64,000 nt of DNA, taken from positions 124,001-188,000 of the forward strand of contig DYID01000002.1 in the NCBI GenBank assembly GCA_020723805.1, in the 5' to 3' direction. Positions 37,328 to 45,670 of this stretch are shown here, one piece after another; position 1 is the first letter of the stretch; each line of letters begins with the position of its first letter. Source of the DNA: Anaerolinea sp. GTDB taxonomy: Bacteria; Chloroflexota; Anaerolineae; Anaerolineales; Villigracilaceae. A program made the translations under genes and the position numbers. The notes beneath the pieces are model-generated. The model worked only from the letters and a program-made list of their open reading frames with translations. It had not been told where the DNA came from and did not search any database.

Positions 37328-40300
37328 ATGAAACAAAAAATCTTCAAGATATTCTGTGTGATGATCCTAATCGGCATTACCGCTACCACTGCCTTTGCCG
37401 ACGATGGACCCATTGTCAGAAAAAACATTTCCAGCACTCCAGACTACGACACAGAATATGTTTCCACACGCATGCTTCCTCTATACGTACCGGCGCAGAC
37501 CTCCGCCGGCGTGCTGGATACAGACGGCATCCCCTACTACAATGCCGATGGCGTGCTGGTAAAAACCCTCTACTACGCCCAGCCCTTGATCGAATCCTAT
37601 CAGGATGGTCCCGTTACATTCATTGACGATCCAGCCTATGAGGCTTTCCCCGGTCATGGCGCAAGAGATGCCTATGTGGCAGTCAGTCTCGATGACGGGT
37701 TGACTTGGAAGCGGACCAATATCTCGAACTCCGCCAAACGTTCCTCGATTCGCATCAACGGCAAACCCTATCCGGGCGACACGTTGCGGAACTTCCTGGC
37801 ATCCGACGGAAATAAGGTGCTCTTCGTATGGGCGAGCAAGTATTGCGGAAGCGGCAGCCCCGCCTATGCCATGACAGATACAGAACGATCAGCCTTGGCG
37901 ACCTACCTGGCAAGCACAGGCACGATCACAGACGCCGCCGCCTGTACCGATGGCGACCCGCTAACCCCCTGCCCCTACTTGGAAGATGCCTTTGGCGTGG
38001 CAGGGTCGCAGGGCGTGCAAAGCGCCGCTGACCTCGCGGAGGAAGGATACCCCCTCGTGGGCGATTACCCCTACTCCTGCCTTTGGGCGGCGCGCGGCGT
38101 GCTCCTGCCGCCAGCCGCTACCGGACGAACAACCAGCACTTTCGTCTGGTTCAATGCTGAACGCCTGACTTCCGGTGTCCGCAGTGCAGACCGCGCCGAA
38201 GCCGTGTGTGTCAAAGGCGCCGGGTGCGCTGTAATCTGGCAGGAAGACCCTGAAGGCGTGCGTCCCGGTGAAGGCGATGGACCCGGTGAAGGCTGGAGCG
38301 GCGCTGTCGCTCATCACCAGACCGACACCTGGTATTCTTTCATTGACTGGGACGACTTCGACCTTGTCAGCGGCGACGGCACATACGGCACTTTCTATGG
38401 CACTGATCTCACCACCTCCGGCGCCAGCCTCGCAGCGTATGTGGCGGCAAACCCCACCGGCAGCCCCAAAGCGGCTGTGCCCATGTCCATCCCCATGCGT
38501 GTGACCGACAACGCCATGTGCACCGCCAACGACAGCGACCCCTATTGTTACATTGACTTCAACGGAAACGGCACGCCCGATCTTTGCGCCAGCACGGTCA
38601 ACGTCACCATCGAAACTCCTGAAGGACCCACTCAGGATGTGGATATGTGCGTTGCCGAAGACGGACGCCTGATGCGCGGCAACACCGCCTCCACCCGCCC
38701 CCGCCTCAGCCTGCACGGATATTCGACAGCCGGTCCATTCGACCGTACCCAGCCCGACCGTTACCCCATCAACAGCGCCTGGGTGTCCTTCTCTTATGAA
38801 GAGAACAAAGGTCTTGGAGACATCTGCGATGACGGCGACTGCGACATTCTGACCGACGCCGACAAACGCGATATGGGCAAGAACATCTGGTATCACACCT
38901 TCGACATGTTCAAGCCCGAACTCGTCTCGCAGGGCATGATGCTCAACCAGCCTGCAACCTATCCCCAAGATTGGTCGGACCCAACCGGTTTGCTGGAGCA
39001 GGATACCTCCTTTGGCTATAACTTCTGGAAGTTCAAGGAAGACCCGATCTACAACACCTTGGCGGGTCTCACAACCACCACACTCTACCAGACGGAAATC
39101 GCCCGTCGTGCAAGTCAGGTGACACAGGACTGGTATGACGCGGGAGTAAACGGTACAGTTGCTTTCAATTTGTGGAAGCAGGGCATCATCCGCCGCGGCG
39201 GTCCCGCAGATGTGATGGGCAGGCGTTGGAAAATCCCGCCAGCCTGTCCGCTGGATGCCAATGGCAACGTCCTCGATGATGGAACCTGCTTCAACGCAAC
39301 TGTGGACAACCCCTACGATTACCATAACATGGTCTGTGAAAATGCCGATAATACGTCCGGCTGGGCGTATCGCACAGACCTCGGTCAACCGTCGAACCCG
39401 CGTTATGTGAAAGGCTTCTGTGCCGCGCCGGCGATTAACCTCTCAGGCACAACAATTCTCAGCGGCGATACCTGCACCGACGCCGCCTCCTGCCTCGACG
39501 CCTTCCCCTTCAATGATTACTTCGACGACCTCGCCATGGAACAGGGGACCGGCATCAGCAAAATTCTCACATGGACCATGCTCGGACCGAACTACGGCGA
39601 AGACCCCACCCCCGCAGACACCTCCCTCACCAGCCTCGATGATCCATCCTGGGAGAATCCCTATGACATGGCAAAGGGTCATCGCGGTTTCCTGGCAGGC
39701 GACATGGTCATGATCATGTATGCCTGGACCAACAACTGGGACGCCCTGACCGAAGGACATGACATCGTCAATCTCTATGCCCGGCGCTCCTTCGACGGTG
39801 GTCAAACCTGGACCACCCTGCCCGCCAACTTTACACATACCTCCCCGGCAGGGTACGCATACCTCGACCCAACACTGGGAACCACCTACCACGGCGACGG
39901 AACCTTCACTTGCGAGTTCATGGGACCCACCGGTGGAACGACCGAATACCCGGTCTGCAAGAGTTATGCCGCTGGAGAGTTCGAGCAGGCGCGAGACCTT
40001 TCCCAGCTTACAGGGTCATCCGTCACTGTTCTCGACCCGCGTTACGCCCCCACAACCCGCAGCATTACCACTGCATGGGTGACCACTGCCTCCCTGCCTG
40101 CGGGCTTTACCGCCCCCTGTGATGGCGTCACTGACTGTGCGTATGATGACACACGCGATCCTTCACACTTCCACATGGTCTTTGAAACCGGCATTACCAG
40201 TGCCTATGACGAAGGTGAGGCGGAGCCGCTCGACCTCTTCTACAGCCGCGCAGTGAACTGGGGCGATGACTATCTGGTGTGGCAGGAGGAGACAGATACC

Positions 40301-41086
40301 AGCCTCTGCCTGCCCGGCCTCATCACCGACAGTGCGGGCGTTTCGGGTCTCTTCTGCAATGAATTCGATGCACTGGAAGGAAGCCAGTTCTCCATCTCTT
40401 CCGAAGCGTCGCTGGTATCGAGCCCGGGCGGTCAATTCCTTTATGCAGGCTGGTTTCAGGAAGACTTCGATGTCCGCACGGGAGCAGAAATTGGCATTGA
40501 CGCCTGGTTCCGCCGAATTATGTACCTGGACGGTTATATTCCCGGTGACGACGGCGGAAGCGGTCCAGTGAACACCGCGCCCGGTCCCAAAATTCTGAAC
40601 CCCGCAAACGGCGCGACGTTCATTTTGGGCGTCCCCATTACATTCTCAGGCACCGCCACCGACGCAGAAGATGGCGATCTGACCACCAAATTGATTTGGA
40701 CATCCAACTTGGACGGGCAGATTGGCACAGGCGGTTCATTCACCCGGACCTTGAGCCTCGGCGCCCACACCATCACCGCCTCCGTCACCGACTCCGGCGG
40801 ACTCACCAGCAGCACTGCCATCAACGTCACGGTTGTGCAGCCTCCTTTCAATTTGAGCGTCACCACCAGAGTCGTCAAGACCAACAAATATGCCGACTTG
40901 ATTTGGAGCGGTCCCCTTTCCGTCAATGTGGACGTTTACCGGAACGGTCTGCTCATCGTCACAACGCCAAACGACGGCTCCTATACGGACAAGCCTCCCA
41001 AAACCACCACCTCAGCCGTTTACAAAGTCTGCCTGGCGGGAACAACGACCTGTTCCAATGCAGTAACCGCCGTTTGGACAAAGTAA
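37328..41086 (+). CDS. large secreted protein with Asp-box motifs and C-terminal Ig-like domains, copy 2
   Basis: A 1252-residue paralog of the protein at 28937, with signal peptide KQKIFKIFCVMILIGITATTAFA and GGAGAG upstream of ATG 37328. Asp-box motifs SLDDGLTWKRTN near residue 122 and SFDGGQTWTT near 820 flank the shared WQEDPEGVRPG, GPGEGWSGAVAHHQTD near 307. Unlike copy 1 it has many cysteines, perhaps disulphides, and adds two C-terminal domains: an Ig/PKD-like unit (ILNPANGATFILGVPITFSG, near 1095-1170) and an FN3-like unit (VDVYRNGLLIVTTPNDGSYT). These suggest surface attachment or polymer binding. Enzymatic role not evident. Confidence 0.8.
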   Translation: MKQKIFKIFCVMILIGITATTAFADDGPIVRKNISSTPDYDTEYVSTRMLPLYVPAQTSAGVLDTDGIPYYNADGVLVKTLYYAQPLIESYQDGPVTFIDDPAYEAFPGHGARDAYVAVSLDDGLTWKRTNISNSAKRSSIRINGKPYPGDTLRNFLASDGNKVLFVWASKYCGSGSPAYAMTDTERSALATYLASTGTITDAAACTDGDPLTPCPYLEDAFGVAGSQGVQSAADLAEEGYPLVGDYPYSCLWAARGVLLPPAATGRTTSTFVWFNAERLTSGVRSADRAEAVCVKGAGCAVIWQEDPEGVRPGEGDGPGEGWSGAVAHHQTDTWYSFIDWDDFDLVSGDGTYGTFYGTDLTTSGASLAAYVAANPTGSPKAAVPMSIPMRVTDNAMCTANDSDPYCYIDFNGNGTPDLCASTVNVTIETPEGPTQDVDMCVAEDGRLMRGNTASTRPRLSLHGYSTAGPFDRTQPDRYPINSAWVSFSYEENKGLGDICDDGDCDILTDADKRDMGKNIWYHTFDMFKPELVSQGMMLNQPATYPQDWSDPTGLLEQDTSFGYNFWKFKEDPIYNTLAGLTTTTLYQTEIARRASQVTQDWYDAGVNGTVAFNLWKQGIIRRGGPADVMGRRWKIPPACPLDANGNVLDDGTCFNATVDNPYDYHNMVCENADNTSGWAYRTDLGQPSNPRYVKGFCAAPAINLSGTTILSGDTCTDAASCLDAFPFNDYFDDLAMEQGTGISKILTWTMLGPNYGEDPTPADTSLTSLDDPSWENPYDMAKGHRGFLAGDMVMIMYAWTNNWDALTEGHDIVNLYARRSFDGGQTWTTLPANFTHTSPAGYAYLDPTLGTTYHGDGTFTCEFMGPTGGTTEYPVCKSYAAGEFEQARDLSQLTGSSVTVLDPRYAPTTRSITTAWVTTASLPAGFTAPCDGVTDCAYDDTRDPSHFHMVFETGITSAYDEGEAEPLDLFYSRAVNWGDDYLVWQEETDTSLCLPGLITDSAGVSGLFCNEFDALEGSQFSISSEASLVSSPGGQFLYAGWFQEDFDVRTGAEIGIDAWFRRIMYLDGYIPGDDGGSGPVNTAPGPKILNPANGATFILGVPITFSGTATDAEDGDLTTKLIWTSNLDGQIGTGGSFTRTLSLGAHTITASVTDSGGLTSSTAINVTVVQPPFNLSVTTRVVKTNKYADLIWSGPLSVNVDVYRNGLLIVTTPNDGSYTDKPPKTTTSAVYKVCLAGTTTCSNAVTAVWTK

Positions 41087-41224
41087 CTTTGAAAACGGAC
41101 AGCATCACGATGGCTGTTGCCCGCCAGGGCAACAGCCATCATTGATACTTCACGAAACGTGACTCACTTCAAATTGAATCGTTTGAACATTTAGTCTCAA
41201 GGTTCACAGATTTACCCGAACAAT

Positions 41225-41256
41225 AAGCCAGCCCGTTGTAAAAGGTTGGCTTTTTG
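41225..41256 (+). terminator. probable terminator after exoprotein 2
   Basis: AAGCCA-CC pairs with GG-TTGGCTT around CGTTGTAAAA and is followed by TTTTTGTT. A GCTGTTGCC/GGCAACAGC hairpin (about 41112-41137) without U-tract precedes it. Confidence 0.7.
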
Positions 41257-41326
41257 TTCGGCTTGACTCAGGGCAAATCAATCAAAATCCGTGAGAATCC
41301 GTGCAATCTGTGGCTACCTCATTAAC

Positions 41327-41455
41327 TGATGTTGCGCGGCAGCGCGAGATTCTTGCCTGAGCTGGCAGGTTGAGCCTGTCGAAACCCTGCCGAAGGGCAT
41401 CTCGCGTTTTCAGGCAACATAAGTGTCGCGCTACGAAGAAACTGCGTAAGGTGAG
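41327..41455. repeat. family D interspersed element with nested insertion, copy 3
   Basis: TGATGTTGCGCGGCAGCGCG...ACTGCGTAAGGTGAG, with the CCTGAGCTGGCAGGTTGAGC element inserted in the first hairpin loop, as in the copy at 33037. The element lies in the 3' read-through of the Met-rich pseudogene. Confidence 0.85.
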
Positions 41456-41519
41456 CAGTAAAAAAAGCAAGCGGCAGTCATTCTTGCAGGGCAAAGTGAC
41501 TGCCGCCTTTGTGCGAAGA

Positions 41520-41842
41520 TTACTCGTCTCCGCCTCTTCGATGAACGTTCCGTGCCAGGTGTGCAGGAAGACCTGTCCACTGTAACCGTTGACGCTCAAC
41601 ATGCCGATAACCTTACCGTCCTTCTCGAAATCGAGGGTGTAATAGCCGTAGAACTGGGTCGGGTGTCCGACGGTTGCGCCGGCAAAGTTCGCGTCGAGGT
41701 ACTTTTGGGCGTATTCTATCGCCTGTTCGGGCGTGACGGTCATCTCGGCGGTGACATCAAGACGTGCGGTATTGTTCCAGCCTTGCATCATGCCGTAGCC
41801 GCGCCCGCCCACACCTACACTTGCGCCAGGTGCAAGTGTCAT
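41520..41842 (-). pseudogene. truncated duplicate of the Met-rich PepSY-like gene
   Basis: From TLAPGASVGVGGRGYGMMQGW to HTWHGTFIEEAE the translation matches the C-terminal third of the protein at 25777-26640 with few changes. The N-terminal two thirds, including signal segment and Met repeats, are absent. At the original stop a small deletion changes GAATACGAGTAA to GAGACGAGTAA and shifts the frame past the stop into downstream repeats. No ribosome binding site or export signal remains. Confidence 0.8.
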
Positions 41843-42056
41843 GTTGTCTGGAAAGCCCTGTCCACTCCCAAAAAGTTCATAGAGGAACGCGCGCGCTGTC
41901 TGTACCGTCAGCTTGCCCACAATACCATTGACCAATGTCACGCGCGCCGGTGAGTGATAACCCTGCGTCTTTTCCCATCACCTCCACCGAAAGACGGAGG
42001 TTTGTTTTCTCCCATTGCCCGATGCCACGGAATGACGGATCGGGCATACTACGAAT

Positions 42057-42437
42057 ATGATTTCACTTGTCATTGCCGATGACCAGCCCGCTGTCCGCGA
42101 AGGCTTGCGGATGAGACTATCCATCGAAGCGGATATGCAAATTGTCGGCGAAGCGCAGAACGGCGTGGAAGCGCTCGAAGTGACCACACACCTGCACCCT
42201 AACATCGTCCTCATGGATTTGGAAATGCCCCACATGGACGGTCTCGCGGCAACGAGGGCGCTCCAGTCGCTTGCGCCGGAGTGCTGCGTCATCCTGCTGA
42301 CCATTCACGACGATGAAACGACGCGCAAGCGGGCGCGTGAAGTGGGCGCGGCGGGGTTTGTGTCCAAACACGCGGATGATTCGGTTTTGCTGGACGCCAT
42401 TCGCGCGCTGGCGGGTCGGTTGGAAAACAAGGATTGA
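42057..42437 (+). CDS. stand-alone receiver-domain protein (NarL-type)
   Basis: A 126-residue single receiver: SLVIADDQPAVREGLRMRL near residue 3, phospho-acceptor Asp in NIVLMDLEMPHMDG near 54, the switch Thr in LLTIHDD and Lys in FVSKHADD near 104. It stops where a LuxR-type output domain would begin in NarL proteins. It may be a CheY-like mediator or a truncated regulator. A CTCC...GGAGG hairpin and AT-rich sequence precede it, matching the degraded copy at 28031-28196. It is followed by a small YrdB gene nine bases later. Confidence 0.85.
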   Translation: MISLVIADDQPAVREGLRMRLSIEADMQIVGEAQNGVEALEVTTHLHPNIVLMDLEMPHMDGLAATRALQSLAPECCVILLTIHDDETTRKRAREVGAAGFVSKHADDSVLLDAIRALAGRLENKD

Positions 42438-42446
42438 AAGGCTGTC

Positions 42447-42803
42447 ATGTTGTCAACACTGAAATGGTTCAATGTCGGATTACGCGCCCTCATGGAATTA
42501 GGCATTATCATCGCGCTTGGGTATTGGGGATACAAGGCTGGTGAAAGCGCGAGCGCAAAGATATTGCTTGCCGTTGGCGCGCCGCTGTTGGGCTTTGGTT
42601 TTTGGGGTCTCGTTGATTTTCGCAAAGCAGGTTCGCTGGCGGAGCCTCTGCGATTGATCCAAGAACTGGTCATTTCAGGATTAGCCGCGCTGGCATGGTA
42701 TGCCGCGGGCGCGCAGGCATGGGGCTGGGCGCTGGGTGCGGCTTCGATTGTTCATCATGTATTGGTGTATCTGTTGGGAGAAACTTTATTGAACCGCAGG
42801 TAA
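42447..42803 (+). CDS. YrdB-family (DUF2568) small membrane protein
   Basis: A 118-residue protein with about four transmembrane helices: WFNVGLRALMELGIIIALGYWGY, ILLAVGAPLLGFGFWGLVDF, LIQELVISGLAALAWYAAG and SIVHHVLVYLLGE. The N-terminal NxGLRxxxELxxxxxxGYWG pattern is that of YrdB/DUF2568. Function unknown. A paralog is encoded at 57130-57468. It lies between a stand-alone receiver and a serine hydrolase gene, each separated by under ten bases, so cotranscription is likely. Confidence 0.85.
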   Translation: MLSTLKWFNVGLRALMELGIIIALGYWGYKAGESASAKILLAVGAPLLGFGFWGLVDFRKAGSLAEPLRLIQELVISGLAALAWYAAGAQAWGWALGAASIVHHVLVYLLGETLLNRR

Positions 42804-42808
42804 GAAAC

Positions 42809-43978
42809 ATGAAGACATTTCTCAACATTCTCCTGGCTTTTATCGCGCTGTTTGTATTGCTCTTTCTTCTCACATCTCTCGCGGCAGGACCCGATACAGC
42901 CTTCCGCATGGCGTATTACAACCTCACAGACATTGACGACTACAAACTGTTCCCCGCGCGGAAACTCATTGCCAGCAGCGCGCCTTTTCGTTTCGAGCAA
43001 AGCGATGACCCCTTGCGCGTTCCTGCGCCCATGGAAGGGGAGCCGCTTGACCAGATTCTCGAGAATCAGCGCACCGCCGCCTTCCTCATCATCAAGGATG
43101 ACACAATCTTGTACGAGCGTTACTTCGGCGGATACAGCGCCTCGACCCCCGTTCAGGTTTTTTCGGTGGCGAAATCATTGTTCTCCATCCTCGTCGGTCG
43201 CGCCGTGGACGATGGCTACTTTAGCGTGAACCAGCCCGTCACGGATTTTGTCCCCGAACTCGCGCCGCGCGGCTTCGACCGCGTGACCATCGAACACCTG
43301 CTTCAAATGGCATCGGGATCGAATTACAGACAGACGGGCTTCGATGAACTCAGTCCGTTCAGCCTGCACCCGCGCTTCGAGTATTCGCCGCGATTGGAAA
43401 AGGAAATTACAACCACACTCAAAATCATTGACGAACCAGGCACACAGTTTATCTACAAGTCTGGCGATACCGCGTTGTTGAGCCTTGTCCTCACGCGCGC
43501 TCTGAAAGACAAAACAATCACCGAATACATGCAGGAGGCGATCTGGACTCCGCTGGGCATGGAATTCGACGGCTACTACACCCTTGATCACGCCGGCGCG
43601 GATGCTCTCGAAAAGACCTGGTGCTGTCTCGCCCTGACCGCGCGTGATCTCGCCAAATTTGGGCGGCTCATGCTGGAGGACGGGAATTGGAACGGGACAC
43701 AAATCATTTCAAGCGCCTGGGTGAAAAAATCCATTCAGGTTGACTCGAACGATCCTCGTGACTTCGGCGAATTTGGATCCATTCCTGGCTTTCGCGGTTA
43801 TCAATATCAATGGTGGCTGGCTTCCCAGGACGAGGCGTATTATGGCAACGGGCATCTGGGTCAGTTCCTTTACGTCAACCCTGCGAAGCGCATCATCATC
43901 GTCCGTCTGGGGCGCGTTGGCGACGAGCCGCAGGATTGGCTGGGGCTGTTCAACGATCTTTCTCAAAACATTCATTGA
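42809..43978 (+). CDS. membrane-anchored serine hydrolase, beta-lactamase class C fold
   Basis: A 389-residue enzyme of the beta-lactamase/penicillin-binding protein-like family. An N-terminal hydrophobic segment (FLNILLAFIALFVLLFLLTSLA) anchors it outside the membrane. Nucleophile motif SVAKS (SxxK) lies near residue 120, YKSGD in place of the YxN motif near 216, and GHLGQ (HxG) near 348. Such proteins act as esterases, amidases or peptidases on cell-wall or small substrates; antibiotic resistance cannot be inferred. ATG 42809 is chosen for the anchor and the close junction to the preceding gene. Confidence 0.87.
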   Translation: MKTFLNILLAFIALFVLLFLLTSLAAGPDTAFRMAYYNLTDIDDYKLFPARKLIASSAPFRFEQSDDPLRVPAPMEGEPLDQILENQRTAAFLIIKDDTILYERYFGGYSASTPVQVFSVAKSLFSILVGRAVDDGYFSVNQPVTDFVPELAPRGFDRVTIEHLLQMASGSNYRQTGFDELSPFSLHPRFEYSPRLEKEITTTLKIIDEPGTQFIYKSGDTALLSLVLTRALKDKTITEYMQEAIWTPLGMEFDGYYTLDHAGADALEKTWCCLALTARDLAKFGRLMLEDGNWNGTQIISSAWVKKSIQVDSNDPRDFGEFGSIPGFRGYQYQWWLASQDEAYYGNGHLGQFLYVNPAKRIIIVRLGRVGDEPQDWLGLFNDLSQNIH

Positions 43979-43991
43979 AAGGAGTGTAACC

Positions 43992-44096
43992 ATGTACTCG
44001 ATGCTTATCATGTTGATCCTGCTCGTCGTTGCAGGCTGGCTCGACTCGCGCCTCGATTGGGAACAAATCCATCAAGAAAAGGAGAAGTCGTCATGA
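43992..44096 (+). CDS. 34-residue single-helix membrane protein, coupled to the next gene
   Basis: AAAGGAGTGTAACC places a strong ribosome binding site before ATG 43992. The peptide MYSMLIMLILLVVAGWLDSR is one membrane helix, followed by a charged tail (DWEQIHQEKEKSS). Its stop overlaps the next ATG as ATGA. The coupling and ribosome binding site support a real small gene, perhaps a regulator or partner of the following membrane protein. Confidence 0.6.
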   Translation: MYSMLIMLILLVVAGWLDSRLDWEQIHQEKEKSS

Positions 44097-44665
44097 TTAC
44101 TGGTCACTTTGGACTGGCGGCGGGTGTCAAGAAGATTGCGCCGCGTCTTCCGCTTTGGTCGCTGTTGCTCGCCACCTTTTGGCTGGACGTCATCTTTACC
44201 GTCCTCTCGATGTTTGGCTTGGAAAGTTTCGCGCCGATGAATCCCGCGAAACCTGTTTACGGAGAAGTCGTCATCCACGCGCCTTACACCCATTCGCTCG
44301 TCGGCGCGCTGTTGATTTCTGCGCTCACGGGATGGCTGGCAACCCTCCGCTGGAGGAAAGAAGGCGGGATGGTCGTCGGCGCGGTCGTGTTTTCGCACTG
44401 GATTCTCGACCTGCTTGTTCACCGCCCCGACCTGCCGCTTCTGCCTGGAAATTTGGGCAATCTCCCGCTTCTTGGCTTTGGACTGTGGGAATATCCCGTC
44501 CTCAGCGCAATCATCGAACTGGCTTTGGCGCTCGGCGGCGCATATTTCTACTATCGCAGCACGATGGAACTCAAGGGTGTCCAGCGAAGCCGCGCGCTGA
44601 CAGCCAGCATGGTCACAGGCGCGTTGCTCCTCCTGTTGTTCGTCCTCAACGTGAGCGGGCTATGA
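44093..44665 (+). CDS. multi-helix membrane protein, YdjM/DUF457-like putative metal-dependent hydrolase
   Basis: A 190-residue integral membrane protein with about five helices. Conserved polar residues sit in or near the membrane: ITGHFGLAAGVKK at the N-terminus, APYTHSLVG near residue 65 and FSHWILDLLVHRPDLPL near 102, a His/Asp pattern seen in membrane-bound metal-dependent hydrolases of the YdjM/DUF457 type. Catalytic activity is not shown for most members. Translation starts at ATG 44093, overlapping the 34-residue gene. Confidence 0.65.
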   Translation: MITGHFGLAAGVKKIAPRLPLWSLLLATFWLDVIFTVLSMFGLESFAPMNPAKPVYGEVVIHAPYTHSLVGALLISALTGWLATLRWRKEGGMVVGAVVFSHWILDLLVHRPDLPLLPGNLGNLPLLGFGLWEYPVLSAIIELALALGGAYFYYRSTMELKGVQRSRALTASMVTGALLLLLFVLNVSGL

Positions 44666-44862
44666 TTCCTCAACGGTGTGTGTTTGGAACGAGCCATCAG
44701 ATGGCTGGAATTCCGCCAAAAGTTCGAGGGCATTCCACTCCTTTCTTCCGATTTCAGCGGTTTTGCGGAGTGATATAACGAAACCACGGAAACAAAACCG
44801 TGCACACCGTCGTCGTCTCTGCACAAGCGAAACCCAATTTATCGGTGAAAGGAGTGTACGAA

Positions 44863-45324
44863 ATGAAACTCAAATTCTTTTCAAGTCTGGTTCTGATGAC
44901 AATGCTGTTTCTCGCCGCCTGTTCTCCCCCGGCAGGGACCGCTGAACCAGCCAACCCGCCCGCTTCCTCGCATGGCGGCGCGGTGGAAGATCAAGTCAGT
45001 TTGCTGGATGCCCTGCGCGCAGCGGGAGCGGAAGTCGAAATCGGCGAGGCGGTCGAGCAGCCGTTCTTCTCCGTGAAGGGACAGATCCTCAAAGTCAACG
45101 GCGCGGATGTGCAGGTCTTCGAGTACGAATCTGCCGAAGCCATGGAAGCCGATGCGGGACAGGTTGCGCCCGATGGCGGCTCGATTGGCACGAGCATGGT
45201 CTCATGGGTGCAAGCGCCGCACTTCTTCAAGGCAGGTCGTGTGCTTGTGCTCTATGTTGGCGAGGATGCCGCCGTTCTCGGTCTTTTGGAGGGCGCGTTG
45301 GGCGAACAGTTTGCTGGCAGATAA
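44863..45324 (+). CDS. putative lipoprotein, function unknown
   Basis: A 153-residue protein with a lipoprotein signal (MKLKFFSSLVLMTMLFLAAC, Cys at residue 20) and AAAGGAGTG upstream of ATG 44863. The mature part has SLLDALRAAGAEVEIGEAV, then a two-strand unit (FFSVKGQILKVNGADVQVFEY) and SMVSWVQAPHFFKAGRVLVLYVG, a small alpha/beta domain. Similar lipoproteins occur in Chloroflexota; I do not know their role. About 200 bases ahead show no convincing gene. Confidence 0.7.
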   Translation: MKLKFFSSLVLMTMLFLAACSPPAGTAEPANPPASSHGGAVEDQVSLLDALRAAGAEVEIGEAVEQPFFSVKGQILKVNGADVQVFEYESAEAMEADAGQVAPDGGSIGTSMVSWVQAPHFFKAGRVLVLYVGEDAAVLGLLEGALGEQFAGR

Positions 45325-45519
45325 AACGTCAGACGAAGGGAAAGCCCATTAAACGGTATCCCGCTCACCCTGAGTCCGAAGCGAAGATGTCCAGAGCAAA
45401 AACTCTGGGCATTTTCGTTTGGCGTCCCTCCGACTTTCGACGGAGATGAATCCCATCCATTGCCAGATGCGAAACGCGCGCTCCATCCCTATAATGGGGT
45501 CTGTAGAAGGAGTAATGCC
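45325..45519. other. intergenic leader with short hairpins
   Basis: Contains CCAGAG/CTCTGG around 45392 and a CTCCGACTTTCGACGGAG hairpin near 45430 that resembles those ahead of the receiver genes at 28031 and 41983. CCCTATAATGG near 45490 offers a TATAAT -10 for the following small gene. No ORF is credible. Confidence 0.5.
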
Positions 45520-45657
45520 ATGTCCTCTGAAAATTCAAGCGGTATGAAATTGATTCGCTTCTTCAGGCTTGTGGGCATTTTGGGCGGTGTGGTGTTTTTC
45601 GCCCGTGTGCTGGCGGCAATGGCGATCATCGGTGTCCTTCTCTACATTTTGACGTGA
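45520..45657 (+). CDS. 45-residue small membrane protein
   Basis: AGAAGGAG precedes ATG 45520. The product MSSENSSGMKLIRFFRLVG is followed by a single hydrophobic helix GVVFFARVLAAMAIIGVLLYIL. A TATAAT box lies about 25 bases upstream. Too short to assign to a family; the ribosome binding site and composition support it. Confidence 0.5.
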   Translation: MSSENSSGMKLIRFFRLVGILGGVVFFARVLAAMAIIGVLLYILT

Positions 45658-45670
45658 CAAGGAATTCTCA

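Noticed and set aside
37961-39388. 475-codon minus-strand ORF opposite exoprotein 2
   Set aside because: Shadow frame; the plus-strand protein has signal peptide, ribosome binding site and paralog.
42809-43978. Beta-lactamase antibiotic-resistance gene
   Set aside because: Although the fold is class C-like, the YxN motif is YKS and the family is mostly esterases and peptidases; resistance is not supported.
44662-44778. 38-codon ORF overlapping the stop of the YdjM-like gene
   Set aside because: No ribosome binding site and no conserved-looking features; the only support is the chance ATGA overlap.
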